Position numbers and translations under genes: made by a program. Of a DNA stretch of 45,106 nucleotides, positions 32,639 through 41,959 are shown one piece after another. How positions within the stretch are numbered: position 1 is the stretch's first letter; every line of letters begins with the position of its first letter. The notes beneath the pieces were generated by a model, which saw only the letters and a program-made list of their open reading frames with translations, made no database searches and was not told where the DNA came from. This DNA comes from an uncultured Blautia sp. GTDB lineage: Bacteria > Bacillota > Clostridia > Lachnospirales > Lachnospiraceae. The stretch is from assembly GCA_900547685.1 (NCBI GenBank), contig URHS01000019.1:1-45106 (forward strand), read 5' to 3'.

Positions 32639-33922
32639 TTATTTTTTTTGATTTCCTATTAAGTTATCATAAAAATCAAAACAATCAAATGTTGCAAAAT
32701 AATCGGCTGGTTTTTCTGCACGGCGTATCAGCTGAACACTTCCATCTTCTTTCAAAAGTAATTCTGCCGACTTTAATTTTCCATTATAATTATATCCCAT
32801 AGCAAAGCCATGCGCACCTGTATCATGAATAACCAGAATGTCTCCTTTTTGAATCTCAGGCAGCATTCTGTCTACAGCAAATTTATCATTATTTTCACAT
32901 AAAGAGCCTGTTATATCATATTTATGGTCTAATGGTAAATTTTCTTTTCCCATTACTGTAATATGATGATATGCACCATACATCGCTGGACGCATAAGAT
33001 TTACTGCACAGGCGTCTAATCCGATATAATCTTTATGGGTATGTTTCTCGTGGATTGCCTTTGTTACAAGACAGCCATAAGGTCCCATCATAAAACGTCC
33101 CAATTCGGAATAAATGGCAACATCACCCATACCCGCAGGAACCAGAACTTCATCAAAAACACGATGTACACCTTCTCCAATAGCACGAATATCATTTGGC
33201 TGTTGGTCTGGTGTATATGGAATACCAATACCACCTGAAAGGTTGATAAAGCATATTTTTGCACCTGTTTCCTTCTGAAGCCTTACTGCAAGTTCAAAGA
33301 GCTGCTTTGCCAACATTGGATAATATTCATTAGTAACGGTATTACTTGCCAGAAAGGCATGTATTCCAAATTCTTTTGCACCCTTTTCTTTTAAAGTACG
33401 AAAAGCATCGAAAATTTGCTCCTCTGTCATTCCATATTTTGCATCTCCCGGGTTATCCATGATTCCATTGCACACTTCAAAAACTCCACCCGGATTAAAA
33501 CGACAGCTAATTCTCTCAGGAATTTTTCCAATGGCTTTTTCTAAAAAATCAATATGAGTAATGTCATCTAAATTAATAGTAGCTCCTAATTGAGCAGCGT
33601 ACTGGAAGTCTTCTGCCGGTGTATCATTGGAAGAAAACATAATATCTTCTCCAACGCATCCAATAGCTTCGGACAGCATCAATTCTGTATAAGAAGAGCA
33701 GTCACAGCCAAAACCATATTCTCTTAAAAGGTTAATTAAAAATGGATTGGCATTTGCTTTTACTGCAAAATATTCTTTGAATCCCTTATTCCATGAAAAA
33801 GCTTCTTTCATAGCTTTTGCATTTTCTCTAATTCCTTTCTCATCATAGAGATGAAAGGGAGTCGGGTATGTTTTTATGATTTCTTCAAGCTGTTCTTTTG
33901 TAACAAATGTCTTTTTCTCCAT
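32639..33922 (-). CDS. lysA: Diaminopimelate decarboxylase
   Basis: PLP-dependent enzyme of fold type III that decarboxylates meso-diaminopimelate to lysine. The 427-residue protein has the PLP lysine K55 in YFAVKANANP, the glycine loop NLSGGIGIPY, ELGRFMMGPYG, DACAVNLMRPAMYGAYH and SLCENNDKF followed by HDTGAHGFAMGYNYNG. The last two segments depart slightly from the usual CESGD and AGAYG forms, so a related D-amino-acid or polyamine-precursor decarboxylase is a weaker alternative. The start has GGAGCG upstream, and a consensus promoter precedes it. Confidence 0.87.
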   Translation of the reverse strand: MEKKTFVTKEQLEEIIKTYPTPFHLYDEKGIRENAKAMKEAFSWNKGFKEYFAVKANANPFLINLLREYGFGCDCSSYTELMLSEAIGCVGEDIMFSSNDTPAEDFQYAAQLGATINLDDITHIDFLEKAIGKIPERISCRFNPGGVFEVCNGIMDNPGDAKYGMTEEQIFDAFRTLKEKGAKEFGIHAFLASNTVTNEYYPMLAKQLFELAVRLQKETGAKICFINLSGGIGIPYTPDQQPNDIRAIGEGVHRVFDEVLVPAGMGDVAIYSELGRFMMGPYGCLVTKAIHEKHTHKDYIGLDACAVNLMRPAMYGAYHHITVMGKENLPLDHKYDITGSLCENNDKFAVDRMLPEIQKGDILVIHDTGAHGFAMGYNYNGKLKSAELLLKEDGSVQLIRRAEKPADYFATFDCFDFYDNLIGNQKK

Positions 33923-33977
33923 TCTTTTCGCTCCTTTGTAATTCTTTGGTATTCATTTTTGGCAAATGAATATATTT

Positions 33978-34006
33978 ATTATACGGAAATTAAATAGGTT
34001 TTTCAA
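33978..34006 (-). promoter_or_regulatory. Promoter of lysA
   Basis: On the minus strand TTGAAA (34001-34006) and TATAAT (33978-33983) are spaced by 17 bp. The leader of about 50 nt contains the small hairpin ATTCATTT/AAATGAAT (33951-33971), too short for a lysine riboswitch. Confidence 0.85.
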
Positions 34007-34092
34007 GTAGGATATGGACAGATATTGTTTGATAAACAAAATATGGCAGCAGATGTTTGGGTAGAAAATTACTATTTGAAATCAGATAGATA

Positions 34093-34147
34093 GAAAAATG
34101 GCTGTGCTATCAAATGCTTAAATTATATCTGATAACACAGCTTTGTT
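34093..34147 (-). terminator. Terminator of the PHP gene
   Basis: GCTGTGTTATCA and TGATAGCACAGC (34101-34141 on the plus strand) form a 12-bp stem with one wobble, and on the minus strand the tail is CATTTTTC. Confidence 0.8.
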
Positions 34148-34161
34148 TTAATAAATAAAGA

Positions 34162-34998
34162 TTATGCCCTTAACTGTTCAAGAATTTCATAAGGGATTTT
34201 TAAATTACCTTTTCCGCATCCTAAATCAATGTGAGGTTTGTTGGCTCCATGAAAATCACTGCCTCCGGATTGTTTTAGTCCATACCGTTTTGCTAATTGT
34301 TTTGTAAATAATTCATCAGCAGGAGTGTAAGAAACGTATAAAGTTTCTATGCCGTCTAAACCGTTTCTGGATAATTCATTTACCAGACTTTCCAATCGCT
34401 CTTTTGATAGCTTTGTAAGAATAGGATGTGCAAAAATTGCTTTGCCTCCACCTTCGTGAATGAGTTGAATTGCTTGAAAAGGAGTAACTTTTTCTCTGGG
34501 AACGTAACATTTTGCATGATTTCCCAGATATCGGTCAAAAGCTTCTTTCATTGAACCTACATATTTATGCTCAAAAAGAAAACGGGCAAAATGGGCACGA
34601 GTCCAGACGCTGTCGGGGAAATCTTCCTCCATAAGCTTTGTTGTTATAGAAATTCCTTCTTTTTGAAGGAGAGCAATCATTTTTTCATTACGTAAGTTTC
34701 TTGAAGTTTGAAATTCAGAGAGCGTTTTTTTGAAATGTGTGTTCTTCCAGTTAATATCCAGACCTACAATATGGACATCTGTAGAATTCCAAGTGGTTGA
34801 CAGTTCAATACCGGGAATTATTTCTAAATCACTTCCTAAAGCAGCTTCAAAGGCTTCTTCTAAACCATCTGTTGTATCATGATCCGTAAGAGCAAAAGCG
34901 GCTAATTTCTTTTCTAATGCATAATGTACTAATTCAGAAGGGGTAAAGGTCCCGTCAGAAATGGTAGAATGAACATGTAAATCAATATATTTTTTCAT
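34162..34998 (-). CDS. PHP-domain phosphoesterase (RNase AM / nucleoside bisphosphatase-like)
   Basis: A 278-residue metal-dependent phosphoesterase. The four PHP metal motifs are seen: DLHVHSTISDG at the N-terminus, ALTDHDTTDG, IIPGIELSTTW and, near the end, SGGSDFHGANKPHIDLG. Its length matches YciV/RNase AM-like proteins, which act on 3',5'-nucleotide bisphosphates and trim 5' ends of RNA. The start at 34998 follows AAGGAGAAC; an earlier in-frame ATG (35046) is not needed. It stands downstream of tRNA-Glu on the same strand. Confidence 0.87.
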   Translation of the reverse strand: MKKYIDLHVHSTISDGTFTPSELVHYALEKKLAAFALTDHDTTDGLEEAFEAALGSDLEIIPGIELSTTWNSTDVHIVGLDINWKNTHFKKTLSEFQTSRNLRNEKMIALLQKEGISITTKLMEEDFPDSVWTRAHFARFLFEHKYVGSMKEAFDRYLGNHAKCYVPREKVTPFQAIQLIHEGGGKAIFAHPILTKLSKERLESLVNELSRNGLDGIETLYVSYTPADELFTKQLAKRYGLKQSGGSDFHGANKPHIDLGCGKGNLKIPYEILEQLRA

Positions 34999-35076
34999 AA
35001 GGTTCTCCTTTCTTGCAGGAATAGCAGTGCAATCCTTGGGGAGCATTTTTATTGCATAGAACGTAATTTCCTATGT

Positions 35077-35110
35077 AATAAAAAAAGAAATACCATCTGG
35101 TATTTCTTTT
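35077..35110 (-). terminator. Terminator of tRNA-Glu
   Basis: On the minus strand AAAGAAATACC pairs perfectly with GGTATTTCTTT over a 4-nt loop and runs into TTTTATT. Confidence 0.9.
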
Positions 35111-35116
35111 GCAAAG

Positions 35117-35188
35117 CAGTTCGTACGGGAATCGAACCCGTGTTTCCGCCGTGAGAGGGCGGCGTCTTAACCGCTTGACCAACGAACC
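35117..35188 (-). tRNA. tRNA-Glu (CTC anticodon)
   Basis: On the minus strand the acceptor GGTTCGT pairs with ACGAACT (first pair G-U); the anticodon stem CCGCC/GGCGG holds CTCTCAC, so the anticodon is CTC, and the T arm is ACGGG-TTCGATT-CCCGT. The discriminator is G, as usual for Glu. CCA is not encoded. Confidence 0.93.
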
Positions 35189-35198
35189 GTACTCATAT

Positions 35199-35227
35199 AT
35201 AATAGCGTGCTAAATAAAAAATGTCAA
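35199..35227 (-). promoter_or_regulatory. Promoter of tRNA-Glu
   Basis: On the minus strand TTGACA (35222-35227) and TATTAT (35199-35204) are spaced by 17 bp, about 10 bp before the tRNA 5' end. Confidence 0.85.
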
Positions 35228-35260
35228 TAGTTTTTTTATAAAAATAAAAAAGAAATGTTA

Positions 35261-35337
35261 TTGACATCAGAACTTATGTTCGATAAAATATAGGAAAAGA
35301 AAAATTATTTGAAAATATCTCTGAAATGAGATATGAT
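35261..35337 (+). promoter_or_regulatory. Tandem promoters with a palindromic site before the PAP2-parE-parC genes
   Basis: Promoter 1 is TTGACA (35261-35266), 17 bp, TAAAAT (35284-35289). Promoter 2 is TTGAAA (35309-35314), 17 bp, TATGAT (35332-35337). The spacer of promoter 2 and the first bases of its -10 are filled by the inverted repeat ATATCTC-N6-GAGATAT (35315-35334), a likely repressor site. Confidence 0.65.
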
Positions 35338-35380
35338 ACATAGGACTTTGCGTAAAAATAATACAAGAGAGGAAAGCTGT

Positions 35381-35926
35381 ATGGAGTGGGAATTTGCAAT
35401 TTTAGATATGCTGCAGAATATTCAAAACCCGGTACTTACTAAAATTATGGCATTTATTACCATGCTGGGGGAAGCAGGATGGTTTTGGATTGTATTAGGA
35501 ATTGTTTTGTTATGTACGAAAAAATATAGAAAGTGTGGAGTAGCAGTCCTTTTCGCGTTGATTTTAGACCTTATATTGGCAAATATAATTTTAAAGCCAT
35601 TGGTAGCAAGACCGCGACCATGTTGGATTCGTAAGGATATTGAACTTATGGTGCGTGTACCTAAGGATTATTCGTTTCCTTCCGGACACACTATGGCATC
35701 TTTTGCTTCTGCGGGAGCATTGTTGCTAACAGAAAAAAAGTTCGGGATAGGAGCTTGTGTACTGGCGATACTTATGGGGATTTCCAGGCTATATTTTTAT
35801 GTACATTTTCCCACAGATGTTTTAGCGGGCACTGTTTTGGGGATTCTATGTGGAATTGCCGGTGTATATTTGATGAAATGGACGGAGAATACAAAGTTTG
35901 GAAGAATTTATTCTGATAGAAAATAG
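35381..35926 (+). CDS. PAP2-family membrane phosphatase
   Basis: A 181-residue membrane protein with about five helices and the three acid-phosphatase signatures: K-x6-RPRP as KPLVARPRPCW, PSGH in FPSGHTMASF, and SR-x5-H-x3-D in SRLYFYVHFPTDVLAG. Such proteins dephosphorylate undecaprenyl diphosphate or phosphatidyl lipids outside the membrane; the substrate here is not known. The start at 35381 follows gaggaaag; the longer frame from 35333 lacks a site. It precedes parE by 47 bp. Confidence 0.88.
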   Translation: MEWEFAILDMLQNIQNPVLTKIMAFITMLGEAGWFWIVLGIVLLCTKKYRKCGVAVLFALILDLILANIILKPLVARPRPCWIRKDIELMVRVPKDYSFPSGHTMASFASAGALLLTEKKFGIGACVLAILMGISRLYFYVHFPTDVLAGTVLGILCGIAGVYLMKWTENTKFGRIYSDRK

Positions 35927-35973
35927 CGTGAAAAATTGATGTGAGTGAGTTTGTTTAAGAGAGGTTTGTAAAA

Positions 35974-37896
35974 ATGGCAAAGAAAAATACGTATGATGCC
36001 AGTAGTATTACAGTACTGGAAGGTTTGGAGGCAGTTCGTAAGCGTCCGGGTATGTATATAGGAAGTGTTTCAAGAAAAGGGCTAAATCATCTTATATATG
36101 AAATTGTGGACAATGCAGTAGATGAACATTTAGCAGGATATTGTAAAAACATTCGAGTTACCTTGGAAAAGGATGGTTCTGCTACCATTGAAGATGATGG
36201 GAGAGGTATACCGGTAGGAATGCACGAAAAGGGAATGTCAGCAGAGCGTCTTGTTTTTACAACTTTGCATGCAGGCGGTAAGTTTGATGATTCGGTATAT
36301 AAAACCAGCGGCGGACTTCACGGGGTAGGTTCTTCTGTTGTAAATGCTTTATCAGCTTTTTTAGATATTAAAGTCAGCACAGGAGGATATGTCCATCATG
36401 ATCATTATGAAAGAGGTGTTCCAACGATTCCTTTGGAAGATGGACTTTTACCGAAACTGGGACGTACGAAAGTGACAGGAACCTGTATTAATTTTTTGCC
36501 GGATGATGAAATTTTTGAAAAAACCAGATTCTCTTCTACAGAAGTAAAAAGTCGTTTACATGAAACGGCTTATTTAAATCCGGAGCTGACGATTCTTTTT
36601 CAGGATAAAAGAGGAACAGAACCGGAAGAAATTATTTTTCATGAACCGGACGGAATTGTAGGTTTTATTAAGGATTTGAATAAAAAAAGTGAATGTATTC
36701 ATGAGCCGGTTTATTTTAAAGGAGAAAGTGACGGAATTACTGTAGAAGTAGCATTTCAGTATGTAAATGAATTTCGGGAAAATGTACTGGGATTTTGTAA
36801 TAATATTTATAATTCAGAAGGTGGGACGCATCTTACGGGTTTTAAAACTACATTTACGTCTGTTATGAATACCTATGCCAGAGAGCTTGGGATTTTAAAA
36901 GAAAAAGACAGTAATTTTACCGGCGCCGATGTGCGTAACGGTATGACTGCCGTAGTGTCTATTAAACACCCGGCACCTAGATTTGAAGGACAGACAAAGA
37001 CAAAATTAGATAATCAGGATGCATCAAAGGCAACAGGTAAAGTTACAGGAGAGGAAATTGTATTATATTTTGACAGGAATTTAGATGTGTTGAAAAGCGT
37101 TCTTGCCTGTGCAGAGAAATCAGCCAAAATACGTAAAACAGAAGAAAAGGCAAAAACAAATTTATTGACAAAACAGAAGTATTCTTTTGATTCTAACGGA
37201 AAACTGTCCAATTGTGAAAAGAGAGATCCTTCTTTATGTGAAATTTTTATCGTTGAGGGGGATTCTGCGGGAGGAAGTGCCAAAAGTGCCAGAGACAGAA
37301 GCTTTCAGGCGATTCTTCCAATCAGAGGAAAGATTTTAAATGTAGAGAAAGCTACGATTGATAAAGTTCTTGCCAATGCAGAAATCAAAACCATGATTAA
37401 TGCGTTTGGTTGTGGATTTTCGGAAGGTTATGGGAATGATTTTGATATTACAAAGCTTCGTTATAATAAAATTATAATTATGGCAGATGCAGATGTAGAT
37501 GGGGCACATATTTCTACTTTGCTTCTTACGTTATTTTATCGTTTTATGCCGGAATTGATTTATGAGGGACATGTGTATATCGCAATGCCTCCGTTGTATA
37601 AAGCAATGCCTGCAAAAGGTAAAGAAGAATATCTCTATGATGACAAAGCATTGGAAAAATACAGAAAGAATCATAAAGGCAGCTTTACTTTACAGAGATA
37701 TAAAGGTTTAGGTGAAATGGATGCACAGCAGTTGTGGGAGACTACATTAAATCCTGAGACCAGAATGCTGCGTCTGGTAGAAATTGAAGATGCAAGAATG
37801 GCATCAGAAGTCACGGAAATTCTTATGGGTACGGAAGTACCTCCGAGAAAGGCATTTATTTATGAGCATGCTAGGGATGCCCAGTTAGATATATAG
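35974..37896 (+). CDS. parE: DNA topoisomerase IV subunit B
   Basis: ATPase subunit of a type IIA topoisomerase, which unlinks daughter chromosomes. In 640 residues it shows the GHKL ATP-binding motifs (EIVDNAVDEH, DDGRGIPVGMH, GGLHGVGSSVVNALS) and the TOPRIM domain with EIFIVEGDSAGGSAK and IIMADADVDGAHI, ending PPRKAFIYEHA. The length and the ParC partner without a GyrA box favour Topo IV over gyrase. A partner gene follows 10 bp downstream. It probably shares the tandem promoter upstream of the PAP2 gene. Confidence 0.92.
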   Translation: MAKKNTYDASSITVLEGLEAVRKRPGMYIGSVSRKGLNHLIYEIVDNAVDEHLAGYCKNIRVTLEKDGSATIEDDGRGIPVGMHEKGMSAERLVFTTLHAGGKFDDSVYKTSGGLHGVGSSVVNALSAFLDIKVSTGGYVHHDHYERGVPTIPLEDGLLPKLGRTKVTGTCINFLPDDEIFEKTRFSSTEVKSRLHETAYLNPELTILFQDKRGTEPEEIIFHEPDGIVGFIKDLNKKSECIHEPVYFKGESDGITVEVAFQYVNEFRENVLGFCNNIYNSEGGTHLTGFKTTFTSVMNTYARELGILKEKDSNFTGADVRNGMTAVVSIKHPAPRFEGQTKTKLDNQDASKATGKVTGEEIVLYFDRNLDVLKSVLACAEKSAKIRKTEEKAKTNLLTKQKYSFDSNGKLSNCEKRDPSLCEIFIVEGDSAGGSAKSARDRSFQAILPIRGKILNVEKATIDKVLANAEIKTMINAFGCGFSEGYGNDFDITKLRYNKIIIMADADVDGAHISTLLLTLFYRFMPELIYEGHVYIAMPPLYKAMPAKGKEEYLYDDKALEKYRKNHKGSFTLQRYKGLGEMDAQQLWETTLNPETRMLRLVEIEDARMASEVTEILMGTEVPPRKAFIYEHARDAQLDI

Positions 37897-37906
37897 GAGA
37901 TTAAAA

Positions 37907-40153
37907 ATGGCTGATATACAGGAAAATATTATTAGAACCGAATATTCGGAAATTATGCAGAAATCATATATTGATTATGCTATGAGTGTTATAATTGCCA
38001 GAGCACTTCCTGATGTACGTGATGGATTAAAACCGGTACAAAGAAGAACGCTGTATGATATGTATGAATTGGGAATTCGATATGACAGACCTTATCGAAA
38101 GTGCGCGCGTATTGTAGGAGATACCATGGGCAAATATCATCCACATGGTGATAGTTCTATTTATGAAGCTCTTGTAGTGATGGCGCAGGAATTTAAAAAA
38201 GGCCTTCCTCTTGTAGATGGCCATGGGAATTTTGGCTCTATTGAAGGAGATGGGGCAGCTGCTATGCGATATACAGAAGCTCGCCTTCAAAAAATCACAC
38301 AGGAAGTTTATTTAAGTGATATGGATAAACATGTGGTAGATTTCCTGCCTAATTTTGATGAAACGGAAAAAGAGCCGGAAGTTTTACCGGTAAAAATTCC
38401 AAATCTTCTTATAAATGGAGCGGATGGAATTGCTGTGGGTATGGCAACTAGCATACCGCCGCATAATTTAGGAGAAGTTATTGATGCAGTGATTGCATAT
38501 ATGAAAAATAATGAGATTACTGTTAAAGAGTTAATGGAATATATTAAAGGACCGGATTTTCCTACAGGCGGTATTGTTGTAAATAAGGATGACTTACTTT
38601 CCATTTACGAAACAGGAACGGGAAAAATTAAAATTCGTGGAAAAGTAGAGGTAGAAAAAGGGAAAAACGGTAAGTCTTTATTAGTAATTACGGAAATTCC
38701 TTACACTATGATAGGTGCTAATATTGGAAAGTTCTTAAATGACGTAGCGGCTTTAAGTGAGAGTAAAAAAACAACAGATATTGTAGATATTGCAAATCAG
38801 TCTTCAAAAGAAGGAATTCGTATTGTGATTGAATTGAAAAAGGGCGCTGATGTAGAAAATCTGAAAAATATGCTCTACAAAAAAACACGTTTAGAGGATA
38901 CTTTTGGTGTAAATATGTTGGCAGTAGCTGACGGTAAGCCGGAGACATTGAGCTTAAAACAGATTATTGAGCATCATGTGGATTTTCAGTTTGACATTGC
39001 TACAAGAAAATATACCAGTCTTTTGGCAAAAGAAAGAGAAAATCAGGAGGTACAGGAAGGCCTTATAAAAGCTTGTGATGTAATCGATTTGATTATTGAA
39101 ATTTTAAGAGGAAGCAAGAACAGAGAACAGGTGAAAGATTGTCTGATTCGGGGTGAAACGGAAGGTATTCATTTCAAGACTAAAACAAGTGAACGTCAGG
39201 CCAAAAAGCTGCATTTTACAGAACGTCAGGCAACAGCAATTTTAGACATGCGTCTTTATAAACTGATAGGGTTGGAAATTGAAACACTTATGGCAGAACA
39301 TGAAGAAACTATGAAAAAAATTGCTTTGTATGAAGATATTTTGAATAACTATTCTTCTATGGCTAAAGTTATTATAAAAGAACTGCAAAAGGTAAAAAAG
39401 GAATATAGCAAAGTACGCCGTACAGTAGTAGAAAATGCAGCGGAAGCTGTTTATGAAGAAAAGAAAATAGAGGAGATGGAAGTAGTCTTTTTGATGGATC
39501 GTTTTGGATATGCCAGAACCATTGACAAATCTACTTATGAAAGAAATAAAGAGACAGCTGACAGCGAGAATAAATATGTATTTACCTGCATGAATACAGG
39601 GAAAATTTGTTTATTTACAGATGCAGGAAGGATGCACACCATTAAGGTGCAGGAACTTCCATTTGGAAAATTCCGAGATAAAGGAATACCGGTAGATAAT
39701 GTGAGTAATTACGATAGTACAGCAGAACAAATTGTCCTGGCAGGCAGCATGTCGGATATTATTCATACAACATTATGTTTTGTTACAGCAACAGGTATGG
39801 TAAAATTAGTAGAAGGCAAAGAATTTGATGTGGCAAAAAGAACTATTTCTTCCACAAAACTGACAGAAGAAGACAGTATTGTTATGGTACAGAATGCAGA
39901 GTCTATGGAGCATTTGGTTTTACAGACAAAAGAAGGGTATTTCCTGAAGTTTTTGAAAGCAGAAATTCCATATAAGAAGAAAGCAGCTTTTGGCGTGAGA
40001 GGGATAAAAATGAATGAAAGCGATTGTGTAGAGCACGCTTATATGTTGGAAAATCGTACAGAATATACGATTTCTTATAAAGAAAAAACAATGGTATTAA
40101 ATAAGTTAAAGCTTGGAAAACGTGATACAAAGGGGACTAAGACACGAGTGTAA
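37907..40153 (+). CDS. parC: DNA topoisomerase IV subunit A
   Basis: DNA-cleaving subunit, 748 residues. The winged-helix region has ALPDVRDGLKPVQRR, the quinolone-determining segment HPHGDSSIYEAL with Ser and Glu at the usual resistance positions (wild-type-like), and the catalytic tyrosine Y122 in AMRYTEAR. The C-terminal third is the beta-propeller-like DNA-wrapping domain, and a GyrA box (QRRGGKG) is absent, which supports ParC. It works as a heterotetramer with ParE. Confidence 0.92.
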   Translation: MADIQENIIRTEYSEIMQKSYIDYAMSVIIARALPDVRDGLKPVQRRTLYDMYELGIRYDRPYRKCARIVGDTMGKYHPHGDSSIYEALVVMAQEFKKGLPLVDGHGNFGSIEGDGAAAMRYTEARLQKITQEVYLSDMDKHVVDFLPNFDETEKEPEVLPVKIPNLLINGADGIAVGMATSIPPHNLGEVIDAVIAYMKNNEITVKELMEYIKGPDFPTGGIVVNKDDLLSIYETGTGKIKIRGKVEVEKGKNGKSLLVITEIPYTMIGANIGKFLNDVAALSESKKTTDIVDIANQSSKEGIRIVIELKKGADVENLKNMLYKKTRLEDTFGVNMLAVADGKPETLSLKQIIEHHVDFQFDIATRKYTSLLAKERENQEVQEGLIKACDVIDLIIEILRGSKNREQVKDCLIRGETEGIHFKTKTSERQAKKLHFTERQATAILDMRLYKLIGLEIETLMAEHEETMKKIALYEDILNNYSSMAKVIIKELQKVKKEYSKVRRTVVENAAEAVYEEKKIEEMEVVFLMDRFGYARTIDKSTYERNKETADSENKYVFTCMNTGKICLFTDAGRMHTIKVQELPFGKFRDKGIPVDNVSNYDSTAEQIVLAGSMSDIIHTTLCFVTATGMVKLVEGKEFDVAKRTISSTKLTEEDSIVMVQNAESMEHLVLQTKEGYFLKFLKAEIPYKKKAAFGVRGIKMNESDCVEHAYMLENRTEYTISYKEKTMVLNKLKLGKRDTKGTKTRV

Positions 40154-40174
40154 GTCAGGAAAAGAGGTGGACAA

Positions 40175-41341
40175 TTGAAGAAAAAAAGAAAAGCAGGAAC
40201 CTTTTTTCTGATAATTTTTTTAATTGTAAGCTTATCTGGGTGTTCGCCAAAATCAGGCAGCGAAAATTTGACAGAACAAAAACTTCCGGAGAGACAGATT
40301 GAGGCCTCGGAGGAAGTGCTTTACTATGGATATCAAAGTTTGTCAAAGGAAGAACAAAAAGTTTACAGACAGATTGCAGAAGGATTAGAGCAGCAAGAAA
40401 CAGAAATTAGAATAACGTCTCTTTTGGAAGATAGATTGATGGCAGTCTTTAATATGGTGATGATTGATCATCCGGAATATTTTTGGATTGAAGGTGAATT
40501 TCAATATACCACAGTAGAGGATTTGACTGAAAATACGAAAATTGTTACACAGTTAATGCCGGTGTATACGATGGAGAAAGAGCAGATACAAGATGTGAAA
40601 CAGCAAATTGAGCAGCAGGCGGAGGAATGGATTGGCGGAATAGATGCTTCTTTTGATGTATATGAAAAAATAAAGATCGTGTATGAGCTTTTAATTCGTG
40701 AAGTGGAGTATGACGAGTCAAGTTCCTATAACCAAACTATTCAGAGTGTTTTTCTGGAAAAGAAAACAGTATGTATGGGATATGCAAAAGCAACCCAATA
40801 CCTGCTGAATAAAATGGGGATTTTTTGTACTTTGGTGACAGGCAATATTTTAGATGAGACAAATTCCAGTCATGCATGGAATTTAGTCCGGATTGGAGAG
40901 AGTTATTATTATGTAGATACTACCTGGGGCTCTCCCGGATATAACGTACAGGGTGACAGGGAAGATGCGATTTCTTACAGTTATTTATGCTGCAGTGATA
41001 AGACAATTAGTACTACACATAAGGCAAATGAAGATATTTTATTGCCTTCCTGTACAGATGAAAGTTATCATTATTATCGAAGAAAAGGCTGTTGGTATGA
41101 AACTTATGACAAAGAGCGTATTTGTGATGTGTTAAAAGAGGATATTGAAGCAAACAGTCAGAAGACAGAACTGTGTTTTCAGGAAGAAGAAGGATACCAA
41201 CAGGCTGTGCAGGATATTGTAGAAGGCAATTTAATACAGGAAGTTATTCAAAAAACGTCTATATTTTCTCCGGGAGAACAGGTTTCCTGGCAAATTTCTT
41301 ACGGAGGAAAAGACAATTTACTGGTAATCCTGTGGAATTGA
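40175..41341 (+). CDS. Transglutaminase-like lipoprotein
   Basis: A 388-residue exported protein. The start is TTG at 40175 after aagaggtgg, followed by a signal (GTFFLIIFLIVSL) and lipobox LSGC. The core has the papain-like transglutaminase triad: C200 in KTVCMGYAKA, His in SHAWNLV and Asp in YYVDTTWG. This family includes proteases and cross-linking enzymes acting on the cell surface; the substrate is unknown. It follows parC by 21 bp, although a functional link to topoisomerase is not evident. Confidence 0.83.
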   Translation: MKKKRKAGTFFLIIFLIVSLSGCSPKSGSENLTEQKLPERQIEASEEVLYYGYQSLSKEEQKVYRQIAEGLEQQETEIRITSLLEDRLMAVFNMVMIDHPEYFWIEGEFQYTTVEDLTENTKIVTQLMPVYTMEKEQIQDVKQQIEQQAEEWIGGIDASFDVYEKIKIVYELLIREVEYDESSSYNQTIQSVFLEKKTVCMGYAKATQYLLNKMGIFCTLVTGNILDETNSSHAWNLVRIGESYYYVDTTWGSPGYNVQGDREDAISYSYLCCSDKTISTTHKANEDILLPSCTDESYHYYRRKGCWYETYDKERICDVLKEDIEANSQKTELCFQEEEGYQQAVQDIVEGNLIQEVIQKTSIFSPGEQVSWQISYGGKDNLLVILWN

Positions 41342-41350
41342 AAAAAGAAC

Positions 41351-41379
41351 TTGCAAGTTTCTGGGAATAGTGTTATCCT
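41351..41379 (+). promoter_or_regulatory. Promoter of the rimP-nusA-infB operon
   Basis: TTGCAA (41351-41356) and TATCCT (41374-41379) with a 17-bp spacer ending in TGT, an extended -10. Confidence 0.65.
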
Positions 41380-41406
41380 AATAAAGAACTAGATAGTTAT
41401 CAAAGC

Positions 41407-41435
41407 ATAAGAGTGGACCAGTGGTCCACTCTTAT
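41407..41435 (+). promoter_or_regulatory. Perfect hairpin in the rimP leader
   Basis: ATAAGAGTGGACC (41407-41419) and GGTCCACTCTTAT (41423-41435) form a perfect 13-bp stem with an AGT loop, followed by cgtttgtat. It lies between the promoter and rimP, so it is either an attenuator in the operon leader or the terminator of the transglutaminase gene. Confidence 0.7.
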
Positions 41436-41474
41436 CGTTTGTATACCTAAGGAATGTAGGGAGAAGGTGAGAAT

Positions 41475-41939
41475 ATGAGTAAAAAAGAAATTTATGAACA
41501 GAAAGCAGAATCATTATTGGAGCCTATTGTAGCAGAACATAATTTTGAATTGGTCGATGTGGAATATGTAAAAGAAGGCAGTAATTTTTATCTGAGAGCC
41601 TATATTGATAAGCCGGAAGGAATTACAGTAGACGATTGTGAAGTTGTCAGCAGAGCATTTTCTCAGAAACTGGATGAGGAAGACTTTATTGATGAAGCTT
41701 ATATTATGGAAGTAAGCTCTCCCGGTCTTGGAAGGCCTTTGAAGAAAGAAAAGGACTATAAAAGAAGTGTGGGTAAGGAGCTGGAAATCAGAACTTATCG
41801 TGCAATCAATAAAGAGAAGGAATTTTACGGTATTTTAAAGGAATATAATGAAAGCAGTGTGACGATTGATTGTGAGGGAACAGAAATGACTTTTCAGAAA
41901 TCAGATATTGCCCTTATTCGTCTTGCATTTGATTTTTAA
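41475..41939 (+). CDS. rimP: Ribosome maturation factor RimP
   Basis: A 154-residue factor needed for 30S subunit maturation. The N-terminal domain has FELVDVEYVKEG and the family's hallmark EVSSPGLGRPLKK (about 75-87), followed by the SH3-like C-terminal domain. It heads the conserved rimP-nusA-rnpM-ylxQ-infB operon, and the gap to nusA is 20 bp. Confidence 0.96.
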   Translation: MSKKEIYEQKAESLLEPIVAEHNFELVDVEYVKEGSNFYLRAYIDKPEGITVDDCEVVSRAFSQKLDEEDFIDEAYIMEVSSPGLGRPLKKEKDYKRSVGKELEIRTYRAINKEKEFYGILKEYNESSVTIDCEGTEMTFQKSDIALIRLAFDF

Positions 41940-41959
41940 TTTTAGGAGGAAAGTAAAAA

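Noticed and set aside
33923..33977. Lysine riboswitch before lysA
   Set aside because: The leader after the TATAAT box is about 50 nt and holds only one small AT-rich hairpin.
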